Positions 26,743 to 35,686 of a DNA stretch of 64,000 nucleotides are shown here, one piece after another. Position 1 is the first letter of the stretch. Each line of letters begins with the position of its first letter. Source of the DNA: Blautia argi. GTDB taxonomy: Bacteria > Bacillota > Clostridia > Lachnospirales > Lachnospiraceae. The stretch covers positions 1,433,501 through 1,497,500 of the forward strand of contig NZ_CP030280.1 in assembly GCF_003287895.1 (NCBI RefSeq). The letters run 5' to 3'. The position numbers and the translations under genes were made by a program. The notes under the pieces are model-generated. The model was not told the DNA's origin. It was given only the letters and a program-made list of their open reading frames with translations, and searched no databases.

Positions 26743-27212
26743 ATATCGGTGGCTGCAAAGCAGCCGCCTAAAAATGTCAAGGTACTCGCTATTTTGCGTT
26801 TACAATCCGCCCGGTAGCGGGAAGGATATAGCCGAAGGCAAGGGTGTCCATCGTGAGGTGGAATCTGAAGGAAGCCGGATGTGGGGAACCAACTAACCTA
26901 CGGGCAAACCTCCGGTCTGACGGAAAGAAATCGTATATAAGGCTGTACATGAGGGTAAGTCTGCCACACAAGATGAAGCCCGATAGCTACACGGAATCAT
27001 GTGCAGTAAATGCGGCAGATGGATGGAGGGAAAGAAACGTGTGGTACCCAGGGAGGTCTGTACGGAACGCTCTGAAAAGAGTAACCGTTACCGGAAGGTA
27101 ACGCTGAACGTACAGAAGTCAGCAGAGGCCACAGTAGCTGGAAGTTTTTTTTTCGGCGAAGGGCTGAATCAATAGGAGTCTTTAGTACGACAGGGAAAGG
27201 GGGAATGGGCAG

Positions 27213-28604
27213 ATGGGTACAGAAAACATAGAAAGCTGCTCGCAAAGAGATAGCGCGGAACGCAAAGGGTATGTGAGAGCGCACCGCTCATTCAACCGGA
27301 TATGGAAGGAAAGGGACAGTGCAGAGCCGGACCTCTTAGGTAAGATACTGGACAGGGACAACCTGAACCGGGCTTACAAAAGAGTAAAGGCAAACAAGGG
27401 AGCGCCGGGAGTAGATGGAATGACCATTGAAGCGGCACTGCCGTGGCTAAAGGAGCATAACCAGAAACTGACAGAGAGAATACGAAGGGGAAAATATACC
27501 CCTACTCCTGTCAGACGAGTGGAAATCCCGAAGCCAGACGGAGGAAAGCGGAAACTCGGCATCCCGACCGTCATCGACCGCATCATTCAACAGGCAATGC
27601 TCCAACAGCTTATGCCAATCTATGAGCCGCTGTTTTCGGATGACAGCTTTGGCTATCGTCCGGGAAGAGGGGCAAAAGACGCCATTTACAGGATAAAAGA
27701 GTACATCGAACAAGGCTACATAAGGGCAGTCGTCCTCGACTTGTCAAGGTACTTCGACACGCTGAACCACACAATCCTCTTAAATCTGCTGAGAAAGCAG
27801 GTAAAAGACGAGAGGGTCATACAGATGGTAAAGCGATACCTGAAAGGCGGAGTGATGGAAAACGGTGTTGAAACAGAGACAGAAGAAGGCTCCCCGCAGG
27901 GAGGGAATCTATCCCCACTCTTAGCAAATGTGTATCTGAATGAATTCGACTGGGAGTTTCACAGACGGGGCGTACCGTGTATTCGCTATGCAGATGATAT
28001 CGTACTGTTGGCGAAGAGTGAACGGGCGGCGGAACGACTGTTGGAGAGCAGTACGAAATATCTGGAAGAAACATTAAAGCTAAAAGTGAACCGGGAAAAG
28101 AGCAGGACAGTCAGCGTGTTGGCAATCCGAAAATTTAAGTTCCTTGGCTTTTGTTTTGGGAAGAACGGAAAAGGAATTTATATCCGTGTCCATGGAAAGT
28201 CATGGAAGAAAGCCAAGGAGAAACTGCGACAGCTCACTTCCCGGAGCAAATGTGGGAGTATCATCCGAGCTATGGAAAGGATAAAAGTTTATATGCGAGG
28301 ATGGCTGAATTACTATGGAATAGCGGACATGAAGAACAACATCGAAAGCATGAACGGATGGCTGTACCGCCGAATAAGGATGTGTATCTGGAAGCAGTGG
28401 AAACTGCCAAAGACCCGGAAAAGAAAACTAATGGGTCTGGGAATGCCAGAGTGGGTTGCCTGTGAAGGGGCATACAGTAGAAAATCCTATTGGAGGATGT
28501 CTAATACAGGTGTGGTCAAAAGAGCATTAACGAAAGAAAGACTGATAAACTGGGGCTACTATGATATAGCCACAGCGTATCAGTCTCTGCACGTCAACTA
28601 TTGA
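27213..28604 (+). CDS. ltrA: Group II intron reverse transcriptase/maturase
   Basis: The 463-aa protein has RT motifs in order: NKGAPGVDGMTIE, VEIPKPDGGKRKLGIPTVID, FSDDSFGYRPGRGAKDAI, DLSRYFDTLNH, GSPQGGNLSPLLANVYLNE and the active site IRYADDIVLL. A maturase (GIIM) domain follows, with FLGFCFGKNGKGIYIRV and MRGWLNYYGIADMK. There is no HNH endonuclease domain, as usual for group IIC intron proteins, which prime from the replication fork. It would help splice and mobilise the host intron. The protein is intact though the intron RNA is split by IS66. Confidence 0.9.
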   Translation: MGTENIESCSQRDSAERKGYVRAHRSFNRIWKERDSAEPDLLGKILDRDNLNRAYKRVKANKGAPGVDGMTIEAALPWLKEHNQKLTERIRRGKYTPTPVRRVEIPKPDGGKRKLGIPTVIDRIIQQAMLQQLMPIYEPLFSDDSFGYRPGRGAKDAIYRIKEYIEQGYIRAVVLDLSRYFDTLNHTILLNLLRKQVKDERVIQMVKRYLKGGVMENGVETETEEGSPQGGNLSPLLANVYLNEFDWEFHRRGVPCIRYADDIVLLAKSERAAERLLESSTKYLEETLKLKVNREKSRTVSVLAIRKFKFLGFCFGKNGKGIYIRVHGKSWKKAKEKLRQLTSRSKCGSIIRAMERIKVYMRGWLNYYGIADMKNNIESMNGWLYRRIRMCIWKQWKLPKTRKRKLMGLGMPEWVACEGAYSRKSYWRMSNTGVVKRALTKERLINWGYYDIATAYQSLHVNY

Positions 28605-28676
28605 AACCGCCGTGTACCGAACGGTACGCACGGTGGTGTGAGAGGACGGCGGTTAATCACCGCCTCCTACTCGATT

Positions 28677-29007
28677 GTGCCGAGCATGGCACTAATCTTA
28701 CTGGTGAAAGTCCAGTCACGGGTATTTACCACCAAGTGTAGTGAACCACAAGTCGGTGCCAGTAATGGTATGGATGAAGGAAGTGGTGTAGCAAAGTTCT
28801 TGAGCCTACGTACAGAAACTTGATAAGGCGATTAGGTGGGTAAAGCTGCATAACAAACTGAAGCCCGAAAGGTAAACGTAAACCGAAGTTGTAAATCAAG
28901 AGGTTGTGGAACGAAAGATTAGTGTCTTACCTCGGGAGACCCTACTCACATACCGAACGGTATGGTCGAAAAAGGTTTGGAGAGGGAGTCAGATGATGTC
29001 ATAGTGT
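28677..29007 (+). mobile_element. 5' piece of a second group II intron
   Basis: Immediately after the IIC intron end, GTGCCGAGCATGGCAC forms a hairpin and ACTGGTGAAAGTCCAGTCACGG follows, a group II domain I style (GTGAAAGTCC). The segment ends near TCAGATGATGTCATA, where another intron-like 5' end starts. No protein gene belongs to it. It may alternatively be one long 5' region of the next intron. Confidence 0.4.
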
Positions 29008-30400
29008 GCGACTTGAAAGTCGCTACTTTAATTGCAGAAATGCTACTACTTCTTTCTCGTAGTATCCCTATCGGTAAATGCCTAGTAAGAAATGAACGGT
29101 GTGAAGCAACCGAAACAAAGTGAGAAAAGTGGAAACCACGTCTGCTCTATTGCGAGGGAAAGATGTATATGATTAACAAGCGTGAACTGTTGTAAGGGTC
29201 GTCACTCATGAACAGGTGAAAGTGGTTGACACACCTGAGCCAAAAGGCGTGAGGTCAGGGCTGTGGTAATTACTATGGTGCTACAGAGAGAAAGACAGAG
29301 AACCTCCGGTTTATAGACAGAATCTAAGTACATCGTAATTATTAAAGTAGCGAAACAAGGTAAACCTCATACGTTCCCTTTACGGGTAGGTTTAATCGTG
29401 AGAAAGATACACTACATAGGAGTAAGAGGATGTTGGAAAAAGCGAAAGTTCGTATGTAATGTATGAAATAGGGATTCAAGATTTGTCCCGACCGAAAGGT
29501 GGCAGACTTCCAGCACGTATTTAATTACATGAAAAATCTGATATTTATGAAAGTATTAGGTTCAATGACACGTAAGTGAGGACGATACTAATGCAAAAAA
29601 CCAAATGGAAACAGATAAACTGGGATCAAGTGGAAACATACATTAATAGATTGCAGATTCGGATTGTAAAGGCTGTGCAAGAGAACAAATGGCGATTAGT
29701 CAGAAGATTACAATACTTGATTACACATTCATTCTATGGAAAGGCGTTAGCAGTCAAACGTGTGATTTCAAACAAGGGAAAGAATACGCCAGGCATTGAT
29801 GGAAAAGTGTGGAAAACAGACAAAGAAAAAATGGATGCAATTATAACATTGCAAACTAATGGTTACAGAGCATCAGCATTGCGAAGAATCTATATAGAAA
29901 AGTTTGGAAAAAAGGAGAAACGTTCACTAGGAATTCCTACTATGAAAGATAGGGCAATGCAGGCGGTGCAGTTGTTGGGATTGGAACCAGTTGCAGAAAC
30001 ACTTGCAGATACAATATCATTCGGATTCCGAAAATACAGAGGTGCTCAGGATGCGATGGAGTATGGATTTAGTATTCTATGCCGAAAAGATTCACCACAA
30101 TGGATACTTGAGGGTGATATAAAAGGATGTTTTGACAACACAAATGGCTAGAGGAAAACATTCCGATGGATGTTAAAATACTCAAGCAATTCATGAAATG
30201 TGGATATGTATATGATAAAGAATTGTATCCTACTACCGATGGAACTCCACAAGGAGGAATCATCTCACCGAATTTGGCGAATATGACGCTTGACGAAATG
30301 GAAAATCTCATTAAACGAAAGTATTGGAACAATACCAAAGGAACTATTAGTATTAAGAATAATGATAAAAAGGTACATTTAATAAAATATGCCGATGATG
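29008..30400 (+). mobile_element. Third group II intron, interrupted in its RT gene
   Basis: GTGTGCGACTTGAAAGTCGC at about 29012 looks like an intron 5' end, and ~570 nt of structured, non-coding sequence precede an RT gene at 29591. The intron is cut at 30400 by yet another intron-like 5' end (GTGCGCCACG), and neither the rest of the RT nor domains V/VI are found downstream. It is therefore a truncated remnant. Confidence 0.5.
29591..30400 (+). pseudogene. Group II intron reverse transcriptase, frameshifted and truncated
   Basis: From ATG 29591 the frame reads MQKTKWKQINWDQVETYINR (RT N-terminal domain), VISNKGKNTPGIDGKVW, IPTMKDRAMQAVQLLGLEPV, SFGFRKYRGAQDAME and DIKGCFDN. It then shifts near 30143: the next frame gives WLEENIPMDVKILKQFMKCG, DGTPQGGIISPNLANMTLDE and finally IKYADD at 30400. 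About seven bases seem lost at the shift. Everything after YADD (thumb, maturase domain, endonuclease) is missing because a further intron begins there. Non-functional. Confidence 0.8.
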
Positions 30401-30925
30401 GTGCGCCACGAAGGTGTGTCCAAGTAGCGTAGCTACTTGAAGACAACCATGCTGTACAGATGATGGCGGTGGGCCCGCCGAAATCGCCATACAGGTGGAG
30501 GTTTCAAACTACCTTAAGGTGCTGTGGACAAAAGCCATGGTATTGAGCGCTAAGGAAAAGGCAGTGAAAAACTGTCAAGTGCGTATTAAGGAGATGAATG
30601 ACCAAGTGAACCACTGACGAAAATTTCGAAAGCGTAGAGACCCCATCAAAACCAGGGGGTAGTCGTTAACTTGGGATAAGTCTGGGGGAAACCTGTTTAC
30701 TGCCCAGACGGTGGGCGGCATAAAGGTGACATGAACTTAATACAGGCGTCTGTACGGAACGTGGGAACCCAAGGGCTGATGTTAAGGGAGTATATCAAGC
30801 GGAAGAACCGTAAGATAAGAGTACCAATGCAGTCATGGGGGCAGATTGGGGTGTAGTAGTGAGGAAGGGTCTATAGCTTAGACAAAACGTTATGTGAGTA
30901 AACTTGCATAAGATAATTTCCGGAA
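30401..30925 (+). mobile_element. Fourth group II intron fragment inserted at the YADD codons
   Basis: GTGCGCCACGAAGGTGTGTCC begins exactly after the GATGATG encoding the RT active-site YADD. The next ~520 bp are structured non-coding sequence typical of group II domains I-IV (TACTTGAAGACAACCATGCTG, GGGGGAAACCTGTTTACTG, CTGTACGGAACGTGGGAACC). No RT gene and no clear domain V follow, so it is a 5' fragment or an ORF-less remnant. The right boundary is approximate. Confidence 0.55.
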
Positions 30926-31019
30926 GTGCGATTTCATCGCACAGGAATATTTAGAATTGGAAGAGGAAAAGTATAGAAAAATAATTAGTAAAAAAACTAT
31001 AGATATGATAGAAAAATAA
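30926..31019 (+). pseudogene. Possible C-terminal fragment of a broken gene
   Basis: After a stop in the intron fragment, one frame reads DNFRKCDFIAQEYLELEEEK and then YRKIISKKTIDMIEK before TAA at 31017-31019. The composition is protein-like but no start or family is seen. It could be the tail of a gene destroyed by the intron insertions, or chance. Confidence 0.25.
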
Positions 31020-31030
31020 CAAACCGATTA

Positions 31031-31059
31031 TTGACATTGCTTAGAATTGGAAGTAAAAT
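31031..31059 (+). promoter_or_regulatory. Sigma-A-type promoter of the first RiPP cluster
   Basis: TTGACA at 31031-31036, 17 bp, then TAAAAT at 31054-31059, about 110 nt before the precursor gene. TTAGAATT lies inside the spacer (31041-31048) and again at about 31112-31119, possibly a regulator site. Confidence 0.65.
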
Positions 31060-31167
31060 ATATATTACCTAGGAAATAATAAACAGTTCATGAACTTACA
31101 TTAAGTTGTTTAGAATTCTGTTTTGGGGATTTTAAACAAAAGTGTTATATAGAAAGGAGAAATAAAA

Positions 31168-31308
31168 ATGTTTCAAAAAGTGAATGCGGCAACTACAGAA
31201 GCAAAAAAGGAATCATGGCAGCCGTGTATGTGGTGTGATGCACCAAATGATACATGTGCAAATTTAGGATGTGTCTTCTGCGATGGTAATAAAGATGATA
31301 TTATCTAA
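31168..31308 (+). CDS. Cys-rich RiPP precursor peptide
   Basis: This 46-aa peptide starts at ATG 31168 behind AGAAAGGAG. The N-terminal half (MFQKVNAATTEAKKESWQP) is leader-like and has no signal peptide. The C-terminal half has five cysteines (CMWCDAPNDTCANLGCVFC) and an acidic end. It lies directly before a radical SAM-SPASM enzyme and transport genes, the standard setting for a thioether-containing (sactipeptide or ranthipeptide) RiPP. No peptide of this exact kind is familiar to me. The leader cleavage site cannot be read from the sequence, and no dedicated protease is encoded nearby. Confidence 0.65.
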   Translation: MFQKVNAATTEAKKESWQPCMWCDAPNDTCANLGCVFCDGNKDDII

Positions 31309-31331
31309 GTAAAGAAATGTAATGCGAAGCT

Positions 31332-31372
31332 AAGACTATTTGACCTAGGTAAAAAGGTCAAATAGTCTTTAT
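31332..31372 (+). terminator. Attenuator hairpin between precursor and maturase
   Basis: Perfect 14-bp stem AAGACTATTTGACC (31332-31345)/GGTCAAATAGTCTT (31356-31369) followed by a weak TATT rather than a full T tract. Partial termination here would make more precursor than enzyme. Confidence 0.75.
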
Positions 31373-31441
31373 TCATATAATATAATAAATTGTTTGAAAA
31401 TTTTTGAGAGGAATAGATTTGCGATAATCGGAATTTGAATT

Positions 31442-32797
31442 ATGATTAAGAGAAATATTGAAAATGAAGTATTAACGTATCAAGTATATCAAATTTTTAA
31501 TGAAAGTGGACAATTATATTTGTTTGACGCTGGGAATGCAGCAATTTATAAAATTGATGAACTGGTTTTGAAACTTCTCGATCAAGAAGGAGAAAAGGTT
31601 CAAACAGCCTATGAAAACTTGAAAAATTATATAACCAGAGAACAGTTTGATGAGCTAATTGATAATTTTAAAGAAAGTGGATTTTTAATCGAAAATAATA
31701 AGAATAATAAAAAAGCATCAACTATAAAAGGATTAACTTTAATGTTGGTTCAGGCATGTAATTTAGCATGTAAATATTGTTTTGGCTCAGAAGGAGAGTA
31801 TGCTGATCGTGGGAAAATGAGTGAAAAAATAGCATTAGATGCGATTGATTATTTAATCAAAGCATCTGGAAATGAAAGAAATCTATATGTGACTTTTTTT
31901 GGCGGAGAGCCTTTATTATGTTTTGATGTGATAAAAAAAGTTGTGGCATATTGTAAAGAACGTGAAAAAGCTACAGGAAAAAATTTTTTCTATAATATGA
32001 CAACAAATGGAACGTTATTGAATGAAGAAATTAATAAATTTATTATTCAAAATAAAATAGGAACCATGATTAGTATAGATGGAAATAAAAAACAGCATAA
32101 TGCAAATAGATTTGATAAAATGGGAAATGGAAGTTATGATGAGGTGATGGATAAAACCGATGCTTTAAGAAAAATGGGATATTTGTCCGCAAGAGCAACA
32201 ATAACAGCGACTAATATTAATCTAGAGTCTGTTTTTGAACACTTAAATGTAGAAGGTTTTTCAAATGTACCAATGGCACCAGCTTACAATTTAATGTCAA
32301 ACGAAGATTTTGAAAGATATGTAGTTGAATTAGAAAAGTTGTGTAATTATTTTGAAGAGTTATTAAAACGAGATATAAATAAGGCTAAGAGAATTAAGGT
32401 TCTATGGAAAGCATTTAAGAGAATACATGGTGGTGGGTGTCAAAATACAGCATGTGGTGCAGGTATAAATGGTGTAGCAGTTGACATTCATGGAAATTTG
32501 TTTCCATGCCATCGTTTTGTATCAAACAAAGAATATATTTTGGGGAATATATATGAGAGTGAAGATGAGAGAAAACAGTTTATAGAAGAATGTGATATTG
32601 ATAATCATGAAAAATGTAATAAATGCTATTTAAGGCTTTTGTGTAGTGGCGGTTGTCCATATGAGAATTATATAGAGACTGGTAATATTAGAAATATTTA
32701 TGAAAGGCAGTGTATTGAGTGTAAAACTATATATTCAGAACTAATTCATATTTATTTAAGGCTAAGTGAAAAGCAAAAAGAAAGCATTTTTATTTAA
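31442..32797 (+). CDS. Radical SAM-SPASM peptide maturase
   Basis: This 451-aa enzyme has an N-terminal PqqD/RRE-like region (about 10-85) for leader binding. The radical SAM cluster is C106-x3-C110-x2-C113 (CNLACKYCF), with GGEPLLCF near 160. The C-terminal SPASM region carries TACGAGINGVAVDIHGNLFP then CHRF, followed by CDIDNHEKCNKCYLRLLCSG and a late Cys pair for two extra 4Fe-4S clusters. The family forms thioether or C-C crosslinks on peptides. The substrate is presumably the Cys-rich peptide encoded 134 nt upstream. Followed by ABC transporter genes. Intact, AT-rich. Confidence 0.85.
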   Translation: MIKRNIENEVLTYQVYQIFNESGQLYLFDAGNAAIYKIDELVLKLLDQEGEKVQTAYENLKNYITREQFDELIDNFKESGFLIENNKNNKKASTIKGLTLMLVQACNLACKYCFGSEGEYADRGKMSEKIALDAIDYLIKASGNERNLYVTFFGGEPLLCFDVIKKVVAYCKEREKATGKNFFYNMTTNGTLLNEEINKFIIQNKIGTMISIDGNKKQHNANRFDKMGNGSYDEVMDKTDALRKMGYLSARATITATNINLESVFEHLNVEGFSNVPMAPAYNLMSNEDFERYVVELEKLCNYFEELLKRDINKAKRIKVLWKAFKRIHGGGCQNTACGAGINGVAVDIHGNLFPCHRFVSNKEYILGNIYESEDERKQFIEECDIDNHEKCNKCYLRLLCSGGCPYENYIETGNIRNIYERQCIECKTIYSELIHIYLRLSEKQKESIFI

Positions 32798-32818
32798 AGA
32801 CAAAGGGATGATTTTTGT

Positions 32819-33598
32819 ATGGATATATTAAATGTGAGTGGAGTAAGTAAATGTTATGGAAAAGGAAAAGCCTCAGTACAAGCTCTAAAAAATATTAGTT
32901 TTACTGTAGAAAAAGGTAAATTTATTGGAATAATGGGTGCATCTGGATCTGGAAAATCAACACTATTAAACTTGATTTCTACTATAGATTATGCAACGGA
33001 AGGAAATATTATAATAAATGATACTAACATAACGAAATTAAATATTAAAAAAGCTGATAAATTTAGACGTGAGAAATTAGGATTTATTTTTCAGGATTTT
33101 AGATTATTGGATTCTTTGATGATTTCAGAAAATATAGGAATGCCGTTAGTTATTCAAAAAAGAAAAAGGGATGAAATAGAGAAAAAAGTAAATGAAATTA
33201 TGAGAATTTTGGACATTGGAAGGTTGGCAGAAAAATATCCTTATCAGATTTCTGGTGGAGAAAAACAAAGAACAGCTTGTGCAAGAGCGATTATTTCGGA
33301 ACCGGAATTAATATTGGCAGATGAACCAACGGGGGCTTTGGACTCCAATAATGCACGAAATATTATGATATTATTAAAGAAAATAAATATTGAATTAGGG
33401 GCAACCATTTTAATGGTGACACATGATCCTATGAGTGCAAGTTATTGTGATAAAGTAATCTTCTTGAAAGATGGGAGAATTACTAACATGTTAAATAGAG
33501 AAATAAGTGATAATAACATTTTTTATGAAAAAATTGTAAAATGTAATTCAAAACTACAACATGTAATTTGTCAGGAGAAAGAAGATGTACAAAATTGA
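32819..33598 (+). CDS. ABC transporter ATPase, BceA/MacB type
   Basis: The 259-aa ATPase has Walker A GASGSGKS (about 40-47), a Q-loop GFIFQDFRLLD, the signature SGGEKQR (about 146), and Walker B LILADEPTGALD. The layout is that of BceA-type ATPases pairing with FtsX-fold permeases for peptide-antibiotic resistance. Its 3' end overlaps the permease start (33585). In a RiPP cluster this most likely gives self-immunity. Confidence 0.85.
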   Translation: MDILNVSGVSKCYGKGKASVQALKNISFTVEKGKFIGIMGASGSGKSTLLNLISTIDYATEGNIIINDTNITKLNIKKADKFRREKLGFIFQDFRLLDSLMISENIGMPLVIQKRKRDEIEKKVNEIMRILDIGRLAEKYPYQISGGEKQRTACARAIISEPELILADEPTGALDSNNARNIMILLKKINIELGATILMVTHDPMSASYCDKVIFLKDGRITNMLNREISDNNIFYEKIVKCNSKLQHVICQEKEDVQN

Positions 33599-35684
33599 AT
33601 GGTATAAATTAAGGAGTAGTATTAAATCTAATATTATTTATTTTGTAACGTTGGTTATTTGTATTGCTCTGTTTTATGGATTTATATCCCTGGGAGATCC
33701 TTACAATCCGTTGGTCCAAGGAAATGAAAAATACGATTTTTCAATGTATGCACCAATGATTCGATATTGCATATATGTTGTTTCAATATCTTTATTTATA
33801 TTAGTAAGTTACGTCAATTTATATATGTTTAAAGAAAAATTAAAAGATATTTCTGTACTAATTACATTAGGAATGAAGCGGAGCAAAATTGCAATATGGT
33901 ATTCAGAAGAAATGCTTACCGTTAGTATAGTGGCATTTGTCATAGGTATTTTTGGTGGAATCATATGTTCTTATGTTATTAATGGTGTTCTATCTTTGAT
34001 TGCATATAAAAATATAGTTGATAATCGTTTGTTCTATGTACAATCATTTGTTGAAACGTGTATATTTTTTGCAGTTATATATTGTGGAATTACCTTTATC
34101 AACGTTATAAAAGTTTTAAAGAAAAGTCCTTTAGAATTGTTAAATAATCATAAAGTAATAGATAGTAAAAGAAACTCTAAATTTAGAATAGTAAGTGAAA
34201 TTATTGTCTTACTTGTTAGCTATATTTTTATTGCATATAATTTAAAAGTCTATTTTTCATTAGGGAGAAATTATCAGGGGAATATTCCTGATTATGAGAG
34301 TAATAAATTTCAAGTAGCAATATTTGCAGCAATTATACTTGCGATCTTTTTAACAATAAAAATAATTGCCTATTTATTAATTGCTATTACGAAGAAAAAA
34401 ATCTTGCGATATGGTGAAAGCATGTTTATCGTGGGAAAGTTAGCATTTAGAATGAGAAGTAATGTTAGGAATATGTTTTTGGTCACAATAGTATTAACGC
34501 TATCTTTGTGTGGTTTTTCATTAATTCCTATTTTGGCAGAGTTTTCTAAAGAGTATATGGAACAACGTATGGTATTTGACGTTAATATTCCATTTAATTA
34601 TGATAATATAGAAAGACAAGAAGATATACCTGATATAGATTATCAGTTTGCTAAGGAAATTTTGGAAGAAAATGATCTTTCTGTTAAAGATGAATGCATA
34701 TTAGAAGAATACTTTGTATGGGAAAAAGATTTTTCTGGGCCTTCAGGAAGAAAAAATAAGTATGATATGCCGAGATTAGCTATTAGTATTAGTGACTATA
34801 ACAAATTGAGGGAAATGGCAGAATTAGAAAAGATTGAATTGGAAAAGGATGAATTTATTTATCAAGTAAAAAATGATGTGGATATAAGCCAATTTGAAGA
34901 TGCATTAAAGTTGGAACGTTCACTTAAGGTGGGAAATAGTAGATTGAAGCCATCTAAAGAGAAATTTGTAATAGCGGAGAATCTAGGAGATTATATATAT
35001 AATACGAATACTGATGATTTATTGGTTTTCCCAGATGAAGTTTGTGCTGAGTTGAAATTGGCAAAAAAAAGTTATTTTGCTAATTTGCGAGGTGATGGAA
35101 GATATCAAGATTGCAAAAATTCCGAAAAAGAGATATATACGACATTTAGACAAACATATTCTTATCTTTATACTCAATATGGAGAGAATGGAAATAAGGC
35201 TATTGATTTTATTGGACCTATGCGCTTTATTAGTATTGAAGAAAACGATATATCATTCATGGTGATAGTTACTAAAATGTTAGGAATTTATATAGGAATT
35301 ATTTTTATGGTTATCTGTATGGCTATGGTATCTATAAAGAATATAATAGAATGTAGCTCTGACATTGATAATTATCAATTAATGAAGCAGATTGGGATGT
35401 CATCAAAAAGCATAAAATATTTAAATTTGAAAGAAAATTTATTTTTCTATTTTGTACCTTATTTTATCAGTATTTTCAATTTCTATATAATACAAAAAAC
35501 GTTCTTTATGCGTTTTGGGAAAAGAGTAAACGTATATTTTCAAGGGAACGGATATGTAAACGGAATAATGGTTCCATTTCTGGCAGTAAGTATTATATTA
35601 CTGATTTATATAATTGTTGCACAAATTATCAATTTTAACAAAATTGATGATAGTTTAAAAAGAAGCTATTTGCAAAGGGAGTAG
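33585..35684 (+). CDS. BceB-type ABC permease
   Basis: The 699-aa permease has an N-terminal hydrophobic segment and about ten membrane spans: one near 18-35, three in 65-185, two in 200-265, one near 300, and three at the C-terminus. A large extracellular domain lies at about 315-545, the BceB plan. FtsX-like sequences include ISVLITLGMKRSKIAIWYSE and QLMKQIGMSSKSIKYLNLKE. It overlaps the ATPase gene and ends 2 nt before the next ABC gene. Probable role: removal or sensing of the mature peptide at the membrane, giving immunity. Confidence 0.8.
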   Translation: MYKIEWYKLRSSIKSNIIYFVTLVICIALFYGFISLGDPYNPLVQGNEKYDFSMYAPMIRYCIYVVSISLFILVSYVNLYMFKEKLKDISVLITLGMKRSKIAIWYSEEMLTVSIVAFVIGIFGGIICSYVINGVLSLIAYKNIVDNRLFYVQSFVETCIFFAVIYCGITFINVIKVLKKSPLELLNNHKVIDSKRNSKFRIVSEIIVLLVSYIFIAYNLKVYFSLGRNYQGNIPDYESNKFQVAIFAAIILAIFLTIKIIAYLLIAITKKKILRYGESMFIVGKLAFRMRSNVRNMFLVTIVLTLSLCGFSLIPILAEFSKEYMEQRMVFDVNIPFNYDNIERQEDIPDIDYQFAKEILEENDLSVKDECILEEYFVWEKDFSGPSGRKNKYDMPRLAISISDYNKLREMAELEKIELEKDEFIYQVKNDVDISQFEDALKLERSLKVGNSRLKPSKEKFVIAENLGDYIYNTNTDDLLVFPDEVCAELKLAKKSYFANLRGDGRYQDCKNSEKEIYTTFRQTYSYLYTQYGENGNKAIDFIGPMRFISIEENDISFMVIVTKMLGIYIGIIFMVICMAMVSIKNIIECSSDIDNYQLMKQIGMSSKSIKYLNLKENLFFYFVPYFISIFNFYIIQKTFFMRFGKRVNVYFQGNGYVNGIMVPFLAVSIILLIYIIVAQIINFNKIDDSLKRSYLQRE

Positions 35685-35686
35685 AT

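Larger units (their letters stand above)
23993..26803 (+). mobile_element. IS66-family element with 8-bp target duplication
   Basis: A perfect 24-bp terminal inverted repeat begins GTAAACGCAAAATAGCGAGT at 23993-24016 and ends at 26780-26803. It is flanked by AATCCGCC at 23985-23992 and again at 26804-26811. The 2,811-bp element carries the three canonical IS66 genes in one direction. The perfect duplication shows a simple insertion into the group II intron, probably recent, and it looks complete. Confidence 0.95.
23944..28675 (+). mobile_element. Group IIC-like intron interrupted by an IS66 element
   Basis: The 5' end GTGCGCCTGGCGGCGCAC with GGTGAAAGTCCCG follows a terminator T-run. The intron resumes after the IS66 at 26804 (ribozyme domain I-IV sequence to 27212), encodes its maturase (27213-28604), and ends with domain V/VI-like hairpins (about 28605-28675, ending CTCCTACTCGAT). 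Group IIC introns recognise terminator stems as 5' exons, which fits exactly. The 2.8-kb IS66 splits domain I, so splicing and mobility are probably lost. The exact 3' end is uncertain by a few bases. Confidence 0.8.
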
